Source of the DNA: Muricea muricata
Taxonomy: Eukaryota > Cnidaria > Anthozoa > Malacalcyonacea > Plexauridae
DNA: 64,000 nt
Direction: 5' to 3'
Assembly (NCBI GenBank): GCA_963855995.1
Contig: OY979729.1
Location: 10,248,115 to 10,312,114, forward strand
Shown here: piece by piece, positions 22,940 through 35,478 of the stretch
How positions within the stretch are numbered: the stretch's first letter is position 1
Layout of the letters: each line of letters starts with the position of its first letter
Translations under genes and position numbers: made by a program
The notes under the pieces: model-generated
Told to the model about the DNA's origin: nothing
Database searches by the model: none
What the model saw: only the letters and a program-made list of their open reading frames with translations

Positions 22940-25916
22940 AGTTCTACAAGAATGCGTCCCTTGGGACAGAATTTTGTGACATTTTAAAGGCAGACATGTT
23001 TAAAGTTATTGTTTAGGTTAAAATTCTTTCTAATAATACAAACATCTGTGTGCTGGCAACTCGTGCGTTTGGCGTAACTAGGTAGCAGGTTTTTGCATGC
23101 AAATTCTCGCGTGGGTTTGTTGTTTATGTGGCTTATGTAAATCACTCTCTTTCCTTCAGCTGCAAGCGGAAAGCACAATGCAAATAGCTTAAGTAAATTG
23201 CTGGAAACATCAATGGCAGGACTCTACATGCCCTCTGTTCGATCGTATGAATATAAAAAAACAAATGTGTTTTTCTGCACGTAATATTCCGCACGTAAGT
23301 TGATATCATTTCAAATCTGAGCGTAGATAAGCCCCACAAATGAATCTAATTCCGCTACGCAAATTTTAAAAATTATAAATCAAGACCTTAAACTATAACC
23401 AAGAAAATGTTTTATTGACAAGACCACAGTGCAGTAGTCGAAAGAAAGCTTGTCAATAACATATTTTTTGGTAAGTGAACGTCTCGATCCATTATCCTGC
23501 TTTACCTGACCACGTTTCGCCAATACTCAATAGCACAAATTTTTCTTCTTTTTTTTTAGGATTTTTGTTTTCACAATCAATGAACACGAAAATATTTGGA
23601 TAGCAGAACTAATTCGTCAGGCTGGCTATACTACAGTGTTTCTTCCTCTGAAATTATTTTTTAGCTCAATGGTCCTAGACCAAGATTTAATTGACGGATA
23701 AAACCTGCAGCACTGGCAGCTAGCACTCGAGAGCTAGCAGCTGAGCAAAAGCGTGACTGACAGCCAGTCTCGAGCTCATACTAGCACAAGTTCAACTTCC
23801 TGTTTGGATATGGAAGTTTGGAACATGTGAAAATTGCTACTCAACGCTCTGCTGAAAGTTGTGAGTATTTCCGGGTACACTGGTTTCTTCCCACGTACAG
23901 GGAAAGTTAACTTGGTGGGTTGGGATTAATCCCAGATGGCCGTCCATCGAATGATGTCGTCAGCGCCAGCATCAAGCCTCCTACTCTGTCCCTTTTGGCT
24001 TTGAGTTGCGACTTTCATCTTAGTTCTCAGCATGCTCTCAGCTATTTGGCACACTCCACTTACTTTAGCAAAATTGTTTCGTGTGCGGCAGAATTCCTTA
24101 GAGATTTTAGGCACACGCAAGGGACTTGCTTGCTCACGACAACAGTTAAGAGTGACTGCATGTCAGCTCAGATGATACTGATAGCTTTCGTTCGCAACGG
24201 AGTTTAATAACAAATATCATGCAATGTTCAACATAATGTTCAATAATGTCGGTAATATATATGTTCCAGTTTCGACCGAAAACTTAAGTAATTTTTGTCA
24301 CTAACCAATTTCATTGTTTATCTTTTAATATCATTTTTGTCAGTTTACTCAATTTTAATCGTGAAATAAACATTATTATAAATATTCATTATAAACATTT
24401 CGCCAAACGCACGTGCGATTTTTCATTAAAACACTTCTCGAAACGTGTTATTTCCCATGTGAGTTGCATCGACAACCATACTCTGGTAGCAATACATGTG
24501 CAAATGTAGAGTAGCACCGTTTAAATAGAAAAGATGGTTTGAAACATTAGAGTTACAACACAAGTCATTATCTATGTTTTTGTTCTGGTTTGTGCAGAAA
24601 TAAGGTTCTTCATCGTCATTTGCGTATTGTATTCCCGCTTAACTAGGCGATACATATGAATAATTCAATACTGATTGTTATTGGTGGATTTGGCTAGGAC
24701 GTCGCTACCGGGAGGGTGTGTGTGTTGGGGGAGGGGGGAAGGTTTAACACCCCCACCAATAAATTTAAGCTCAAAAAAGTTGGTCAAGACGGGGAATGGG
24801 TTCAGTCACTTGCTCAAGACATATTGTATGTTAAACAAAAATTAGTTGGTCAATTTATTGTTTGCCCTGCTTTAAATACGCTTGAATATGGATCAAATGG
24901 TGACCAAATAGGTTCTATTCAAATTAATCTTATATAATCAAAGTCAATGAGAATTGCGCAAACTTTTTATGCCTCCACTGCAAGCTTTGATATACTAAAC
25001 CGTTTCAAAAACTTGGACAAAATTGTCACCAAAATTTCAGTCAAATCATAAGGACACCCCTCACACAATGTCGCGACGTCCCTGGACTTGACAAAAGAAC
25101 AATACACACGTGACCAACGATGAAGGACATATTTTTGACTGAAGGTTAACCGACCAACATAGTCGGATGAGTTATATTCTTATTCTAATGAGTTTCCAAA
25201 CCATCTACTCTATTAACTATGGTGGCACATGCGTATACCTGAGATGATGGAGTTCAGTTCTTTATATATTTGGAATATTTTCGACCTGTTTTTTATTTTT
25301 CGAATCCAGAACCCCGGACAGGCCTACAATAAAAAAACTCAGATAGTCAAACCAGTGCTTGTGATGCAGCCCTCAGTTGTGCGTTTTCCATGCGCGGAAT
25401 AAAAATGAAGACGTGTTATCAATAACGTGCGAGTGAGGCGCGCGATAAAGTAAAAACAAGGCGTGCGCAATCTATGCAAGTTTAATTGCGCCGTACGAAT
25501 TTGCAGTCGGTAAACTAGCGCGCAAAGAATGCATTTCGATGTGCTCTAAATGCTGTGTATCTTGCGTGGTAAACTCAGATATAATTCCCTATGGTAGCCT
25601 GTGGTAGTGTAGTATGAACTGCTTTCATCACAAATATTGCCTGGGCGAGTACCTTAAAATGATAACACTAACTTTAAACCCGCAATCCTCCAAATTTTTT
25701 CACAGGGCGCTTATAAGTGCTCTGTTTTTTCTTTATGATCTTTACCTGTGCTTGATTTCAAATGCAAGGGATTTCCTCGACTCGTTGCGACTTGACTCGC
25801 TTTGCGAATGCTTCCGTGTTCAGCTGATGAACTGCAAGAATAAAATGACAAGATATTCAATATATACCACGGTGGATATGCATGTCGTAAATAGTGCCAC
25901 TCGGGCATAGTACAAA
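22940..25916. other. adaptor-gene upstream region and intergenic DNA
   Basis: Presumed promoter and 5' UTR of the minus-strand adaptor gene, followed by AT-rich intergenic sequence. GGACGTCGC (about 24698) and GCGACGTCC (about 25075) form a short, weak inverted pair around a G-rich tract. Open frames (for example at 23920-24207 and 25614-25910) have no motif, and I do not call genes. Confidence 0.4.
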
Positions 25917-26497
25917 ACATGGACTGGACCCTGGACTGGACCCAAAGTTGGACTCGAAAGATATACATTTTTCCTGATAAAAACAACCACGAGAACACAG
26001 CAGGGAGAACTTGCCTTGCACCGTGAATGCGGAATGATATGAATGACCTAAAATATATCCGTATCCATGCATGAATATATCCGTATAAACGATAAGCAAA
26101 ATAGATATTTTCTATCAGACCCACTTTATATATTCCATATCAGCGCAGAAATATGCATTTCAACGTGCTTACAAACTTTGTTTTGCTGAACATATTTATA
26201 CAACTACATACAGCTATTTCAATTAAAATTGTCCTTCCAAAAGCGTAAACTGTGAGCTATGAGCGCGCAAAGGATTATTGGTTATTGTTTATTTAGGTCC
26301 TGATTTCCACGGATTTACCTTTGTAGCGAGTAATTTGCCGTCATAAGTTTCCGAGGTTCCCTTGATGTTATGTCACAGAAATAATTCCGAGTTTGAAGGG
26401 AAAAATAAGCAATAACCCGCCATCCCATGCGCGCTCATAGTCTACAGTTTACGCTTCTCAAAGGACAATCTTTTTTGAAATAGCTATATATTTTAAA

Positions 26498-26705
26498 TAT
26501 AGTTGTGTGGTATAGTGTTAGACAGTTTTTGAAATATAGATGAATAATTGAAAAGTGACCAACGACCTTATTACTCACGACCCATGCCGGACGACACACG
26601 ACACAAAGTAAGACGTGTTAAATCATTGTTTAAAAACAAAGGCGATGCCATTGCAAACGGAATTAGAATATGGTGCGCTTTTGTCTGACAAACCACACAA
26701 CTATA
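26498..26705. mobile_element. ~208-bp MITE with TATAGTTGTGTGG ends
   Basis: TATAGTTGTGTGGT at the left is mirrored by ACCACACAACTATA at the right. The insertion is absent from the paired arm of the surrounding palindrome, which supports it being a discrete insertion. Confidence 0.55.
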
Positions 26706-27105
26706 TTAAAATATATAGTTTTATAAATATGTTCAGCAAAACAAAGTTTGTAAGGGCATTGAAATGTATATTTCTGCGCCGATATGGAATATAAAGAGGG
26801 TCTGATAGAGAATATCTATTCAAATTTTGCTTATCGTTTAATTTTGCTTATCGCATGGATACGGATATATTCTCCTTGCTGTGTTGCGATTTGTTTAACG
26901 AGCATTTGTCCGTTTTCTTAGACATGATTAATATAAAACATAATATAGAACTTTGGACGGTATTATAATAATAATATTTAATCAACAAGATATCATAAGA
27001 GATACATTCGATACGACACATAATAACAAATTACAAAATATTTAAGTTATTATTAAGCTAGCCCAACTTGATACAAAACATAGAACAATACAAGGTAAGT
27101 ATATA

Positions 27106-27400
27106 TTACTGTAAATGGTCAAAACCTACTAATATATCATAACAGAATTTAGCAACTAATTTCGTTATTGACCTGTCTTTCATTGACATGATATATAAAA
27201 ACAGGTCTTGATCATTAAATAATGAAAATGAGCTATTAATTTGGTGTAGCTTCTGGATAAAACTATATCTAATCTCTTTAAGCAATGTGTTACTGCATTG
27301 CATTAAATAATGTTGCTCATTCCCAACTTCATTTAAGTTACAAAGTTTACAAGTTCTTTTATCAAAAGGAATATTATTATAGCGAATATTATATGTAGTT
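27106..27400 (-). pseudogene. LINE reverse-transcriptase protein, C-terminal fragment
   Basis: The minus-strand frame, read upstream past the first ATG, contains a CxxC...H...C cluster (CKLCNLNEVGNEQHYLMQC). This is typical of the extreme C-terminus of non-LTR retrotransposon ORF2 proteins. It then continues about 60 residues to a stop at 27106. No reverse-transcriptase motifs lie upstream, so this is a 5'-truncated insertion (about 26885-27467) in the palindrome's right arm. The clade is unresolved. Confidence 0.6.
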
Positions 27401-27552
27401 TAAAACAGCGAGTTTAAAACAAGGAAAGGTGAGGTTTTTTGCCTGTAAAATGAAACGCGCTAATTAATATTCTCGTGGTTGTTTTTATCAGGGGAAATAT
27501 ACATTTTTTGAGTCCAATTTTGGGTCCAGTCTAGCGTCCAGTCCATGTTTTG

Positions 27553-28104
27553 TAACTCGTCACAATGGCATGCTGTAAGTTCCTGTTGTGGGCGTTCGCG
27601 CGCCATTTCCCATTTCCCAGGAAGCGAAAAGCTTTAAGGTACTGGAACAGCACAACTGGTGACAGCAAGAAACAAATCCCCGTCGCAGCATAAGAATGCG
27701 GCATGCACGCAGATTATCCTGTTCATTTATGCCCGTGAGCATATTAGGGTTTTTACCCGCGCAATGTATTCAGGCGCGCAATGTAACACAAGGCCCTTTG
27801 AAAATCAGTGTTGTACATAGTTAAAATGTTAATAGGTTACTGAATAGGCTACCGTGTATAAAGATTTTGAATAATAATAAAAAGGCAATCTACAATAGAA
27901 TCTGATTTGCACGCAATGACATCATTTTACGAATTAAGATCTTACTAAATCTCCCTAGCTAGTTTGATCCTAGGTCAAGTCAGTAGTCAGACTAGTATTG
28001 AGTAATAATCATTACACAAGCATAAATACCAATAAATACACATTTATTGAACCAAAAATATATTTACCATTAGTTACTCGGCTACCTACAGGGTTAGGTG
28101 ACAG
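27553..28104. other. no supported feature
   Basis: Intergenic, AT-rich sequence. The one 60-codon frame at 27560-27742 has no motif. Confidence 0.4.
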
Positions 28105-28446
28105 TAAAACTCCGCATGAAAGAACCAGTGGGTTAAAAAGCACCACAACGTGAAATTTGGGCAATTAAGCACCAAAAATACAAGAACCACTTCAGGCTGG
28201 CAAATGAAACTGGCTCTAAAAAGTTATATTTTAAACTTTTAGGTAATAGGGAAAAAATTATAGTTAATTGCACTAAATTACAGTCATTTAAAACCCTAAA
28301 AAGGAATTACTGTTTTTGAGTAGAAATAAAAAACCAATTAATTAAGAACCACATTCGCCTGATTTCTTACTAAGTACCAGCTAGTTCTATAAGAACCACT
28401 TCGGTCTACAGTCAAAATTAACCTGGTTCTTTTATGCGGAGTTTTA
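28105..28446. mobile_element. ~342-bp MITE, TAAAACTCCGCAT ends
   Basis: TAAAACTCCGCATGAAAGAA at the left is mirrored by TTCTTTTATGCGGAGTTTTA at the right, followed inwards by inverted CCAG/CTGG. The terminal TA may be the target duplication. The internal words AAGAACCACTTC and GCACCA repeat. Non-coding. Confidence 0.65.
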
Positions 28447-31180
28447 AAGTGCAAATGACGAGCGTACAAACGGGCAGATACATTACAAGGAAGACATGGA
28501 GATCAATATGTATCTGAAGTGAGAAGCTATAAGGACATCAATCTTAGTCCCCTGCGCGGTCAACACAGACACAGGGATTGGGAAGACTTCGGTTAATGTT
28601 GGAAGAGGTTGCCTAAAGTTCCTTAAACAAGCCCAACAGGTTGCAACCATGCTGATCTCGTTTGAACAAGGCTTTTATAGGAACCGTTGTTCATGCATGG
28701 CCGAGATAAAGCCATAAATAATGACTAATGTTGAAATTGCTTGAGGAGACAAAGTACTCTGTAGACAGAAAAGAGTTCTCCACGTTTCTAGTTTTGCAAA
28801 AACACGCGGGATGTTTGGGAGAGACGAGAAATTGCGCCGGGCATTTGAGGATTACAATTTTTAAGGTCCCAAAAGTTCTGAAGCATATCAGGCCGCATTT
28901 CACAGGCACTAATTTAGTGTGCAGGATTGCACAGTTCGCCCAAGATAAACTTTTCGTCATAAAGAATAAGAAATAATGTTCTGGTTAGCAGTGAAGATCA
29001 TAAATTTCAAATGTTTCTTTGGAAATATGCAGTATTGAAAATTCCTTAAAATAGGCCCCGAGATATCATTAGCGCTTTAGCCTGCGTGGGAGACGCGTTT
29101 CTTTGATTGTCTATGTTCACAAGCACCACTGTTGGTGCCAGTGATAATTTAGTATGAACAACATACCTCCGTTTGTCCTTTTGAACACCAGGAAATACCA
29201 AGAGATGACGATATGCAGAGTAAAGAGCATAGACGCAACCCACAGTGCATAATACCACAACCTCATCATTTCCACTCATATTTATCACACAGTTCCCCAT
29301 GCGTTGTCTTCCCTTTTACTGACAAAGTATCTAAAAATGTTCTGTTGACACAGTTTTGGCAAAGTGAAATCCTGTTTCATAACCATCGTCAAATTCCCCC
29401 AAAATCCAGAGTGGCGGAAAGCAAAAGTGTACTGTTTTTCCTAGAATTCCCATCTCAATGTGCTAGTTGAGTGATTGTAAAAATATCAAATTACACAAAA
29501 ACATGTGAGACACATATGCATGCACTCAAATGTCACCTCAAAAGTTGTTATAGAAATCAGCAAAAAATGGTATTAATAATTGTGTTAACTAGTTTAAAGT
29601 ATAGTTGCAAGTTACAATGGTTTGTAAGCCATAAACAAAATCAATCAGTCAATGCACTGTTCCCGCAGATGATAAACATAGAACTGCATAAAGACGAGGA
29701 GAAATTAAAGGACTTTCAAGCACTCTTTATAAATTCAAGCAATCTTCGTCTGTTTCTTGTCTTGTCAACTCAAGTGTTGCAGGAAGCCCAATTATAAAAT
29801 TTTGAAAACCGTTTAACGGCAACAGAAAGAATTCCATTGCATTTTTGTGTTGGGGCAAGGCATACAGCTGTCAGCAGGGAATGTATATCGCTTGTTAAAA
29901 ATACTTATTTTTTGTTTAAACAAGACTTAAGTAGCACCAGAGTTAAAATTGACATTAGCAACGACTTCATTATATGTTGTGGGCTGTACTAATTATTATA
30001 CAGGCCAAGTCGTAAGAAATAATAGATCAGTAGAATGAGTACTCCGTCACGAATCATGTCTCTACTTTTTGATCGGCGTGCCCTTCGAAAAAAGCCATTT
30101 AGTGGAGAGAATTTTTTTACTAAGAAAGGATACAAGTGTGCATATTATGTCTCTCATTTCTAAGGTCGAGACAAAAGAGGATAAGAGTTGGCAGTCGCGG
30201 ATTGTCACAGACATTTTAAGCTTCACAATGAAAAAATAAAAGTTGACTATGTTTTTACTTCAGTAAAATACATGTGGGGAAAGCACCAAGTAAAGAAGCT
30301 AACCAAGATCGCGTCGCTGCCAACTCTTATGAACTCTCATCCTCGCTTGACCAGATCATATATTCGTTGATAATCGCTTGTTGTCAGCAGGTTACTAGCC
30401 CTGCAACACAAGAAAAAGCGAAGACTAGAGAATCACTAACAAAAACAGCGCATCAGAACAGATGGCAATGGTACCAGACCTAAAAGATCGTATGTGGGTT
30501 ATCTTAAACCAGGATGTGTAATTATATCTAATCATAGATAGTTATAGCAACCCTTAGTAAACAAACTAATGGAATTCAGTTCTTTCATTATACGAGTATC
30601 ATTTTACACTCGGATATTAATTAGTTTCGAAAAGGGTGCAATTAATGTTCTTATGGTCATATCCTGTGTGTTAAGAAATCCATGTTTGTCAAATGCAAGG
30701 TTTACCATCGTGCACTATATGTCAGTGAATTGCTAACTCACCTTTCTAGCTACTATTGATCTGATAATGTTAACATAGAGTGGAACAAAGGTAGCCAAGC
30801 ATTTAAACTATATATATGTGAGTGAATTGATAACTCACATGTCTAGTTACCACTGGACTGATAATATAAGCATAGAATGGAACAAAGGTAGCCAAGATTT
30901 TAAACTATATATGTGAGTGAATTGACAACTTATAGTTATTACTGTTCTGACAATGTAAACATATAGAATAGAACAAAGGTAGCCAAGCATTTAAACTATA
31001 TATGTGATTGAATTGATAACTCATATGTCTAGTTATCACTATTCACTGTTCTGATAATGTAAACATACGCAGAATTGGTAAAAGTTAACTAAGCGTTTCT
31101 ACTTTAAATGCGAGTGAAATGGGCAGAAGACTAAAAAATACGAGGAAGTACTGATGTGACATACAAATCCTGCTGCCCAC
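28447..31180. other. intergenic, with a ~110-bp tandem repeat at 30715-31095
   Basis: No gene supported. Several 60-108 codon frames on both strands lack motifs and splice-consistent neighbours. At 30715-31095 there are three to four imperfect units of about 110 bp, with AGTGAATTGATAACTCA, TAGTTA..ACT, TGATAATGTAAACATA, GAACAAAGGTAGCCAAG and TTTAAACTATATATGTG recurring. Confidence 0.45.
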
Positions 31181-34100
31181 TTAATGCAAACCAGATTCAC
31201 AGATTGAGATGGTCACAGCGTTTCGTAATGGCTGAAAAACGAAACAGTAGCTATCAGATTCACATTACATAATCAGACTGCCTGTTTGATCCTGCGTTTT
31301 CAAGCGAGACAGGCACCTAAGCGCCTATCCGGTTGTAGCAGACTTGTAGCCCTAATATTCCAACAACTTGTCGAGTGGCCTCTTGTCAACAGGATGTGTT
31401 CGTAGTGCTTGTTCCCAGCTTGTTCCCATCACAAGTTCGGGTGCTTAAAGTGCCTATGATATTTTGTCCAGTATTTTCTTGAATGCACTGCCAAGAGTTG
31501 TTCAGCTCGGAATGTTTGTTTTAAACAGCCTATTTCAGTTCAATTCAACTCCCTATTCTGTGCCACGCTCCTCCAATTCAATAACTACAACTTGTGGGTG
31601 ATAACCTCATGAAAACTAGACTAAAATAATAGCACTGTTGACAAGCACCATGTTCAAGAATGTTACGAACACATCTTGTTGACAAGTTTTGAATTTTTTA
31701 ACCAATGTAAATAATCACCTTTTTAACACTCTTAGTGTCAGTGACCTTCACGAGTTTTTGGGATGGACTTTCCTTGATCTCATCATAGAACAGAATTCTT
31801 GTGTTGGGCATACGGGCCCAGGTTATACCCAGGGCTGGCTTTGTATAGGAACTGTTCATATCGGATACAACGTTGTTTGTTAACTGAAACAAGAGATGAG
31901 ATTAAAGAACAAAATCAATCTAACTGGTGAACAGATGACACGAATTGCAATTTTCTAGTGCGAAATTCAATTGGATCTTTCAGATAATCATAATTCATGT
32001 CACCCAAAATGATTAACTTTTTCTTAAAACAACCTTGTACGGATTAACTTCTTAAAGCAACCTTGTACTGATTACTGATTAACCTCTTAAAGCAACCTTG
32101 TACTGATTAACCTCTTAAAACAGCCTTGTACTGATTTTGAAATTGTTACAAGTTGGTAACAGCTTGTCCAAACTAGTTAAGACAAACTGGGGCCAAGCAG
32201 TGCTAACATATAACTTGTGAACAGACTCGTTACAGCTTGGTTGCAACACTTGTAACAACTTGGGCATTTTTACTTAGCTCCAAAAAATGTTAATCATAGG
32301 TTGACCATGAGCTCATTCCAACTGGATGTTTCTACACCTACCAGAACAGCCACATTGTAATCATTCGCCAACGATTTCAACGCTCGACTAAAACGGACCA
32401 TCATTCCATGACCTACCAAAACATCAAGAATCATGCAGATATGGGAGGGGGGACATCATAAACAAAATCAAACTATACGTATAACAGAAACATCAAGCAG
32501 ATACGGGGGGAATCATAAACAAAATCAAACTATCCGTATAACAGAAACATCAAGCAGATACGGGGGGAATCATAAACAAAATCAAACTACCCGTATCTGT
32601 TTACCGGAACTTGGATATCTAAAACTTTCTAAACACTGATCACCTACCATGCCCTCCCAATATGGGAGAGATGAGAGATGCGACGCTGTCAACAATAACC
32701 AAAACTACGTCCTGATAAAATGCATCTTCCTGCATGGAAATTACAAGAAAAACTTGATCTTTAATAAATTATATTTCAATTAAATATAATTCGGCAATTT
32801 TACTACGTGCAGTCGCTTGTAAGGAAGGTGAATAGCGCTTTAAATCGTTAACAGACCGGTAATTACCTCTAGACACAGCCTAACACGCCACCTTGGGCGA
32901 GACGAAATTACAGTTCATTCGGCTAGCAGGGTTACCCTGGAAATGAGGTTATTCTTAGGAAGGGTTACCCTGGTAGTGGACTTACCCAGAATAGTGGGTT
33001 ATCCTGGCAGTAGGGTTATCCCAGCAGTAGTGTTATCCTGGCAGTACGGTTATCCTGGCAGTAGGGTTATCCCAGCAGTAGGGTTATCCCGGAAGTAGGG
33101 TTATCCTGGCAGTAGGGTTACCCTGGCAGTAGGTTTACCCTGGCAGCAAAGTTATCCCAGCAGTAGGGTTATCCTGGCAGTAGGGTTATCCTGGCAGTAG
33201 GGTTATTCTGGCAGTAGGGTTATCCTGGCAGTAGGGTTAACCCAGCATTAGAGTTATGACTGCTATTAGATTGAAATTTCAACGGCACAAACCTCGAACG
33301 AGAGACACTTTTTGAGTTCGTCCAAAACAAACAAAGCATGGAATATCTCAAATGTCTTAATACATTGTATTCTAGCCATGGGATTTATTGAATGCTAAAA
33401 ATACCCAAAATTACAAGAATGACATTTCAAATAACTTGTCTCAGACATAAAATAATTAGAGTTGAAAAATTTATTGAACAACTAGTCAGGGACATGAAAT
33501 TTAAAAACAATGAATTTTTTTGTTCACTATTTCACACTTTGTAAACAGAAAAAATAGACGAGAAATGTAAAAACATCAAGCTCCTGTTGTTCCAATAATA
33601 GACTGACAACTGTGGCTAACCATTGTGTTTTCATCATGTCTTGCCATCAGGATTTCATGAATCCGTTGACCACTGAACCCTCCTGTGCTATCAACGTAAA
33701 CAACGTTCTTGCACAGTGAACCAGCAACATGACAAGCAATGCTCAGACAAGCCTATAAAATTGGGAATCTTGTTAAGGCTGCATAATATGGCAGACCAAA
33801 GGACCATTGGCCCCAGAAACGTTTTGACATTGGGAGAAAGAAAAACCCTGGGGCCAGTTGTTCAAAGCTGGGTTAGCACTAACCCTGGGTTAAAATTTAA
33901 CCTACTGTTTAAGTTTTTGTATTTCTACATGTCTGTTTACTTAAAAAATTCGGGACCTTAAACTATTATTAATCCAAACAACACTTCTGAAGAAATATTT
34001 CAAAATTTATAAACAAGCTGTAACGGAAATTTGATTTAAATGCTACGTTAACCAAGGTTAAGCTAACAGGCTTTTGAACAAGTGGCCCCAGAGGATAAAA

Positions 34101-35478
34101 GTACAAAATCTTAAAGATCTCAAAGAAAAAGTAACGGAGAGAAAATATTTCCCTACATGCACTTGATATGCCATTAAACAAATAGTTGAATTTTATGATA
34201 GCGAGTTCTTGAACGATGGTGGTTGGTGGCTATGATCAAGGAAAGGGTCACTTTTTTGCAAGCACATATAAAAAGGAATTGAAAGTAGGTTTGGTGTATT
34301 CTACATCGCACGTGCATCTCACATGTACATCTTGTTTAACAGTTGTAAGATTATAAAATGAACAGTTTTTAGGTGTTGACTTTCAGAAAATATTTCCATT
34401 GATTTTGAGGTTGAAAAAAATAAAATATTTTATCTAGCCCTGCTTTTGAAGAGCAGAACTCTCGCATTTATGAGAAAAATCGTCTGGTGTAGGAGTGAAT
34501 TAGTATCTGAATTTGAAATTTATCATCTCTACCTGTGTTTTTCCAACACTTGGTAAACCAAAAATCTCAGTGAGTTCTCCAGAATACAAACCACCACCAA
34601 GAATATCATCCAAACTAAATGATAATTTTGTAAGATATCTATAAATCTTTTTTATTATAATATTTTTCCAATCTAAGCCAATGAGATTAGTAATTCTGTC
34701 CAAAATCCAACAAAATTAACTGCAATATTGCAATATACGTACTTTGAACATCCTAAAAAAGAAAACAATCAATCAAAATTTGATGTTATATATACTATTC
34801 CTTGTGTAAAGTGAGTGACTTTAAATGGCCTGATTTATACTAGACACGGATACTCCACCAATACGGATCATCCGTCTGACAGATCATCCGTCCAAGTAAA
34901 AAGATAGTTCGTCTGATAATTCGTCTGTGTACAAACGCGAGCAAATGGACGGATCATCCGTCAAAACGAACTACGCGAGCAAATTCGCCTGAACAGACAA
35001 ACTACGCAGATATAGTTCGTCATGACGGATGATCGTCTGCTTGCCAGCGTTTAAACACAGACGAACTATCAGGCAAACTATCTTTTCTTTGCCCAAGTTC
35101 GTCCAGACAGATCATCCGTCTCAAGGATAAATCCATTGACGAGTGTGCATCAGCAAAACCGCTTCCATGCTGATAGCTAGCGCTATAAGAGACCGATTTC
35201 TGTAGATTATCAACAACTTTATTCTTAATCTATTCATGGTTTCTTTGATCCCAGTCCTTCTCAACCATGCAAAATCGTGATCAGACAAACGAAAGAAGTT
35301 GGTAAATTACAGACACCGCACAAACCGGAATATAGAGAGCATGGTTGTGACTGAAGCTACAGTCATAAAATAAAGATATATAAAGTTATAATATGTATAG
35401 CACACCTGTTGACACAACATTTAAGCAGGAATTCAACTGTTCAAACAATACATCTGCCGTAACAACATTTGCCAAAAA
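31181..35478 (-). CDS. RAD51D: RAD51D-like recombinase paralog (N-terminus unresolved)
   Basis: Exons with consistent phases and AG/GT borders: 33752-33621, 33394-33293, 32711-32648, 32412-32342, 31883-31719 and 31231-31181 (stop). Before these come an exon ending at 34533 (start about 34620) and one at 35478-35406. Family marks are GGLYSGELTEIFG plus Walker A GLPSVGKT (34533 exon), NVVYVDSTGGFSGQRI, RIQCIKTFEIFHALFVLDEL, Walker B VVLVIVDSV with LISPILGG, and LTNN..S.YTKPALGITWARMPNTRIL. All align with RAD51D in order. The short C-terminus ends CESGLH. RAD51D acts in the BCDX2 complex during homologous recombination. The 35406-35478 exon matches the region before the STG motif (FLANVVTADVLFEQLN), but its phase does not join cleanly to the 34533 exon, so a small exon or other boundary may be missing. 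The helix-hairpin-helix N-terminus is not located; a weak candidate lies near 35530-35625. Confidence 0.85.
31330..31695. repeat. CAAGTTG-family short repeats in a RAD51D intron
   Basis: Words such as TTCCAACAACTTGTCGAG, TTGTCAACAGGATGTGTTCG and GTGCTTGTTCCCAGCTTG occur at 31330-31440. Related ones (TGTTGACAAGCACCATG and inverted partners) lie at 31630-31690. They are the same loose family as the MITE in NLR copy C (63084-63525). A third piece is at 32130-32265. Confidence 0.55.
32405..32600. repeat. ~61-bp tandem repeat, three units
   Basis: ACATCAAGCAGATACGGGG, ATCATAAACAAAATCAAACTA and CGTATAACAGAA recur at about 61-bp spacing. The array starts at the acceptor side of the RAD51D exon at 32412-32342. 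Confidence 0.75.
32925..33250. repeat. ~16-bp minisatellite in a RAD51D intron
   Basis: About eighteen imperfect units of AGGGTTATCCTGGCAGT, with variants reading CCCAGCAGT or TACCCTGG. The array ends about 45 bp before the RAD51D exon at 33293-33394. Confidence 0.85.
33848..34091. mobile_element. 244-bp MITE, CTGGGGCCAGTTGTTCAAAG ends
   Basis: The left end CTGGGGCCAGTTGTTCAAAG is mirrored by CTTTTGAACAAGTGGCCCCAG at the right, with paired GGTTAGC/GCTAAC inside. A related copy lies at about 38580-38823. Located in a RAD51D intron. Confidence 0.7.

Larger units (their letters stand above)
25917..27552. repeat. palindromic repeat invaded by a MITE and a LINE fragment
   Basis: Three segments of the left half recur inverted in the right half. 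26205-26270 pairs with 26440-26498, 26070-26160 pairs with about 26760-26880, and 25917-26000 pairs with 27468-27552 (shared words include TCTCGTGGTTGTTTTTATCA and GTCCAGTCCATGTTTTGTA). The centre is near 26355. The right arm is interrupted at 26498-26705 and at about 26885-27467. Confidence 0.65.

Noticed and set aside
24698-25084. Possible MITE with GGACGTCGC/GCGACGTCC ends
   Set aside because: Only about nine bases pair and no target duplication is visible; too weak to call.
29471-29797. 108-codon plus-strand frame
   Set aside because: No motif, no codon-bias signal, no splice-consistent neighbours; probably chance.
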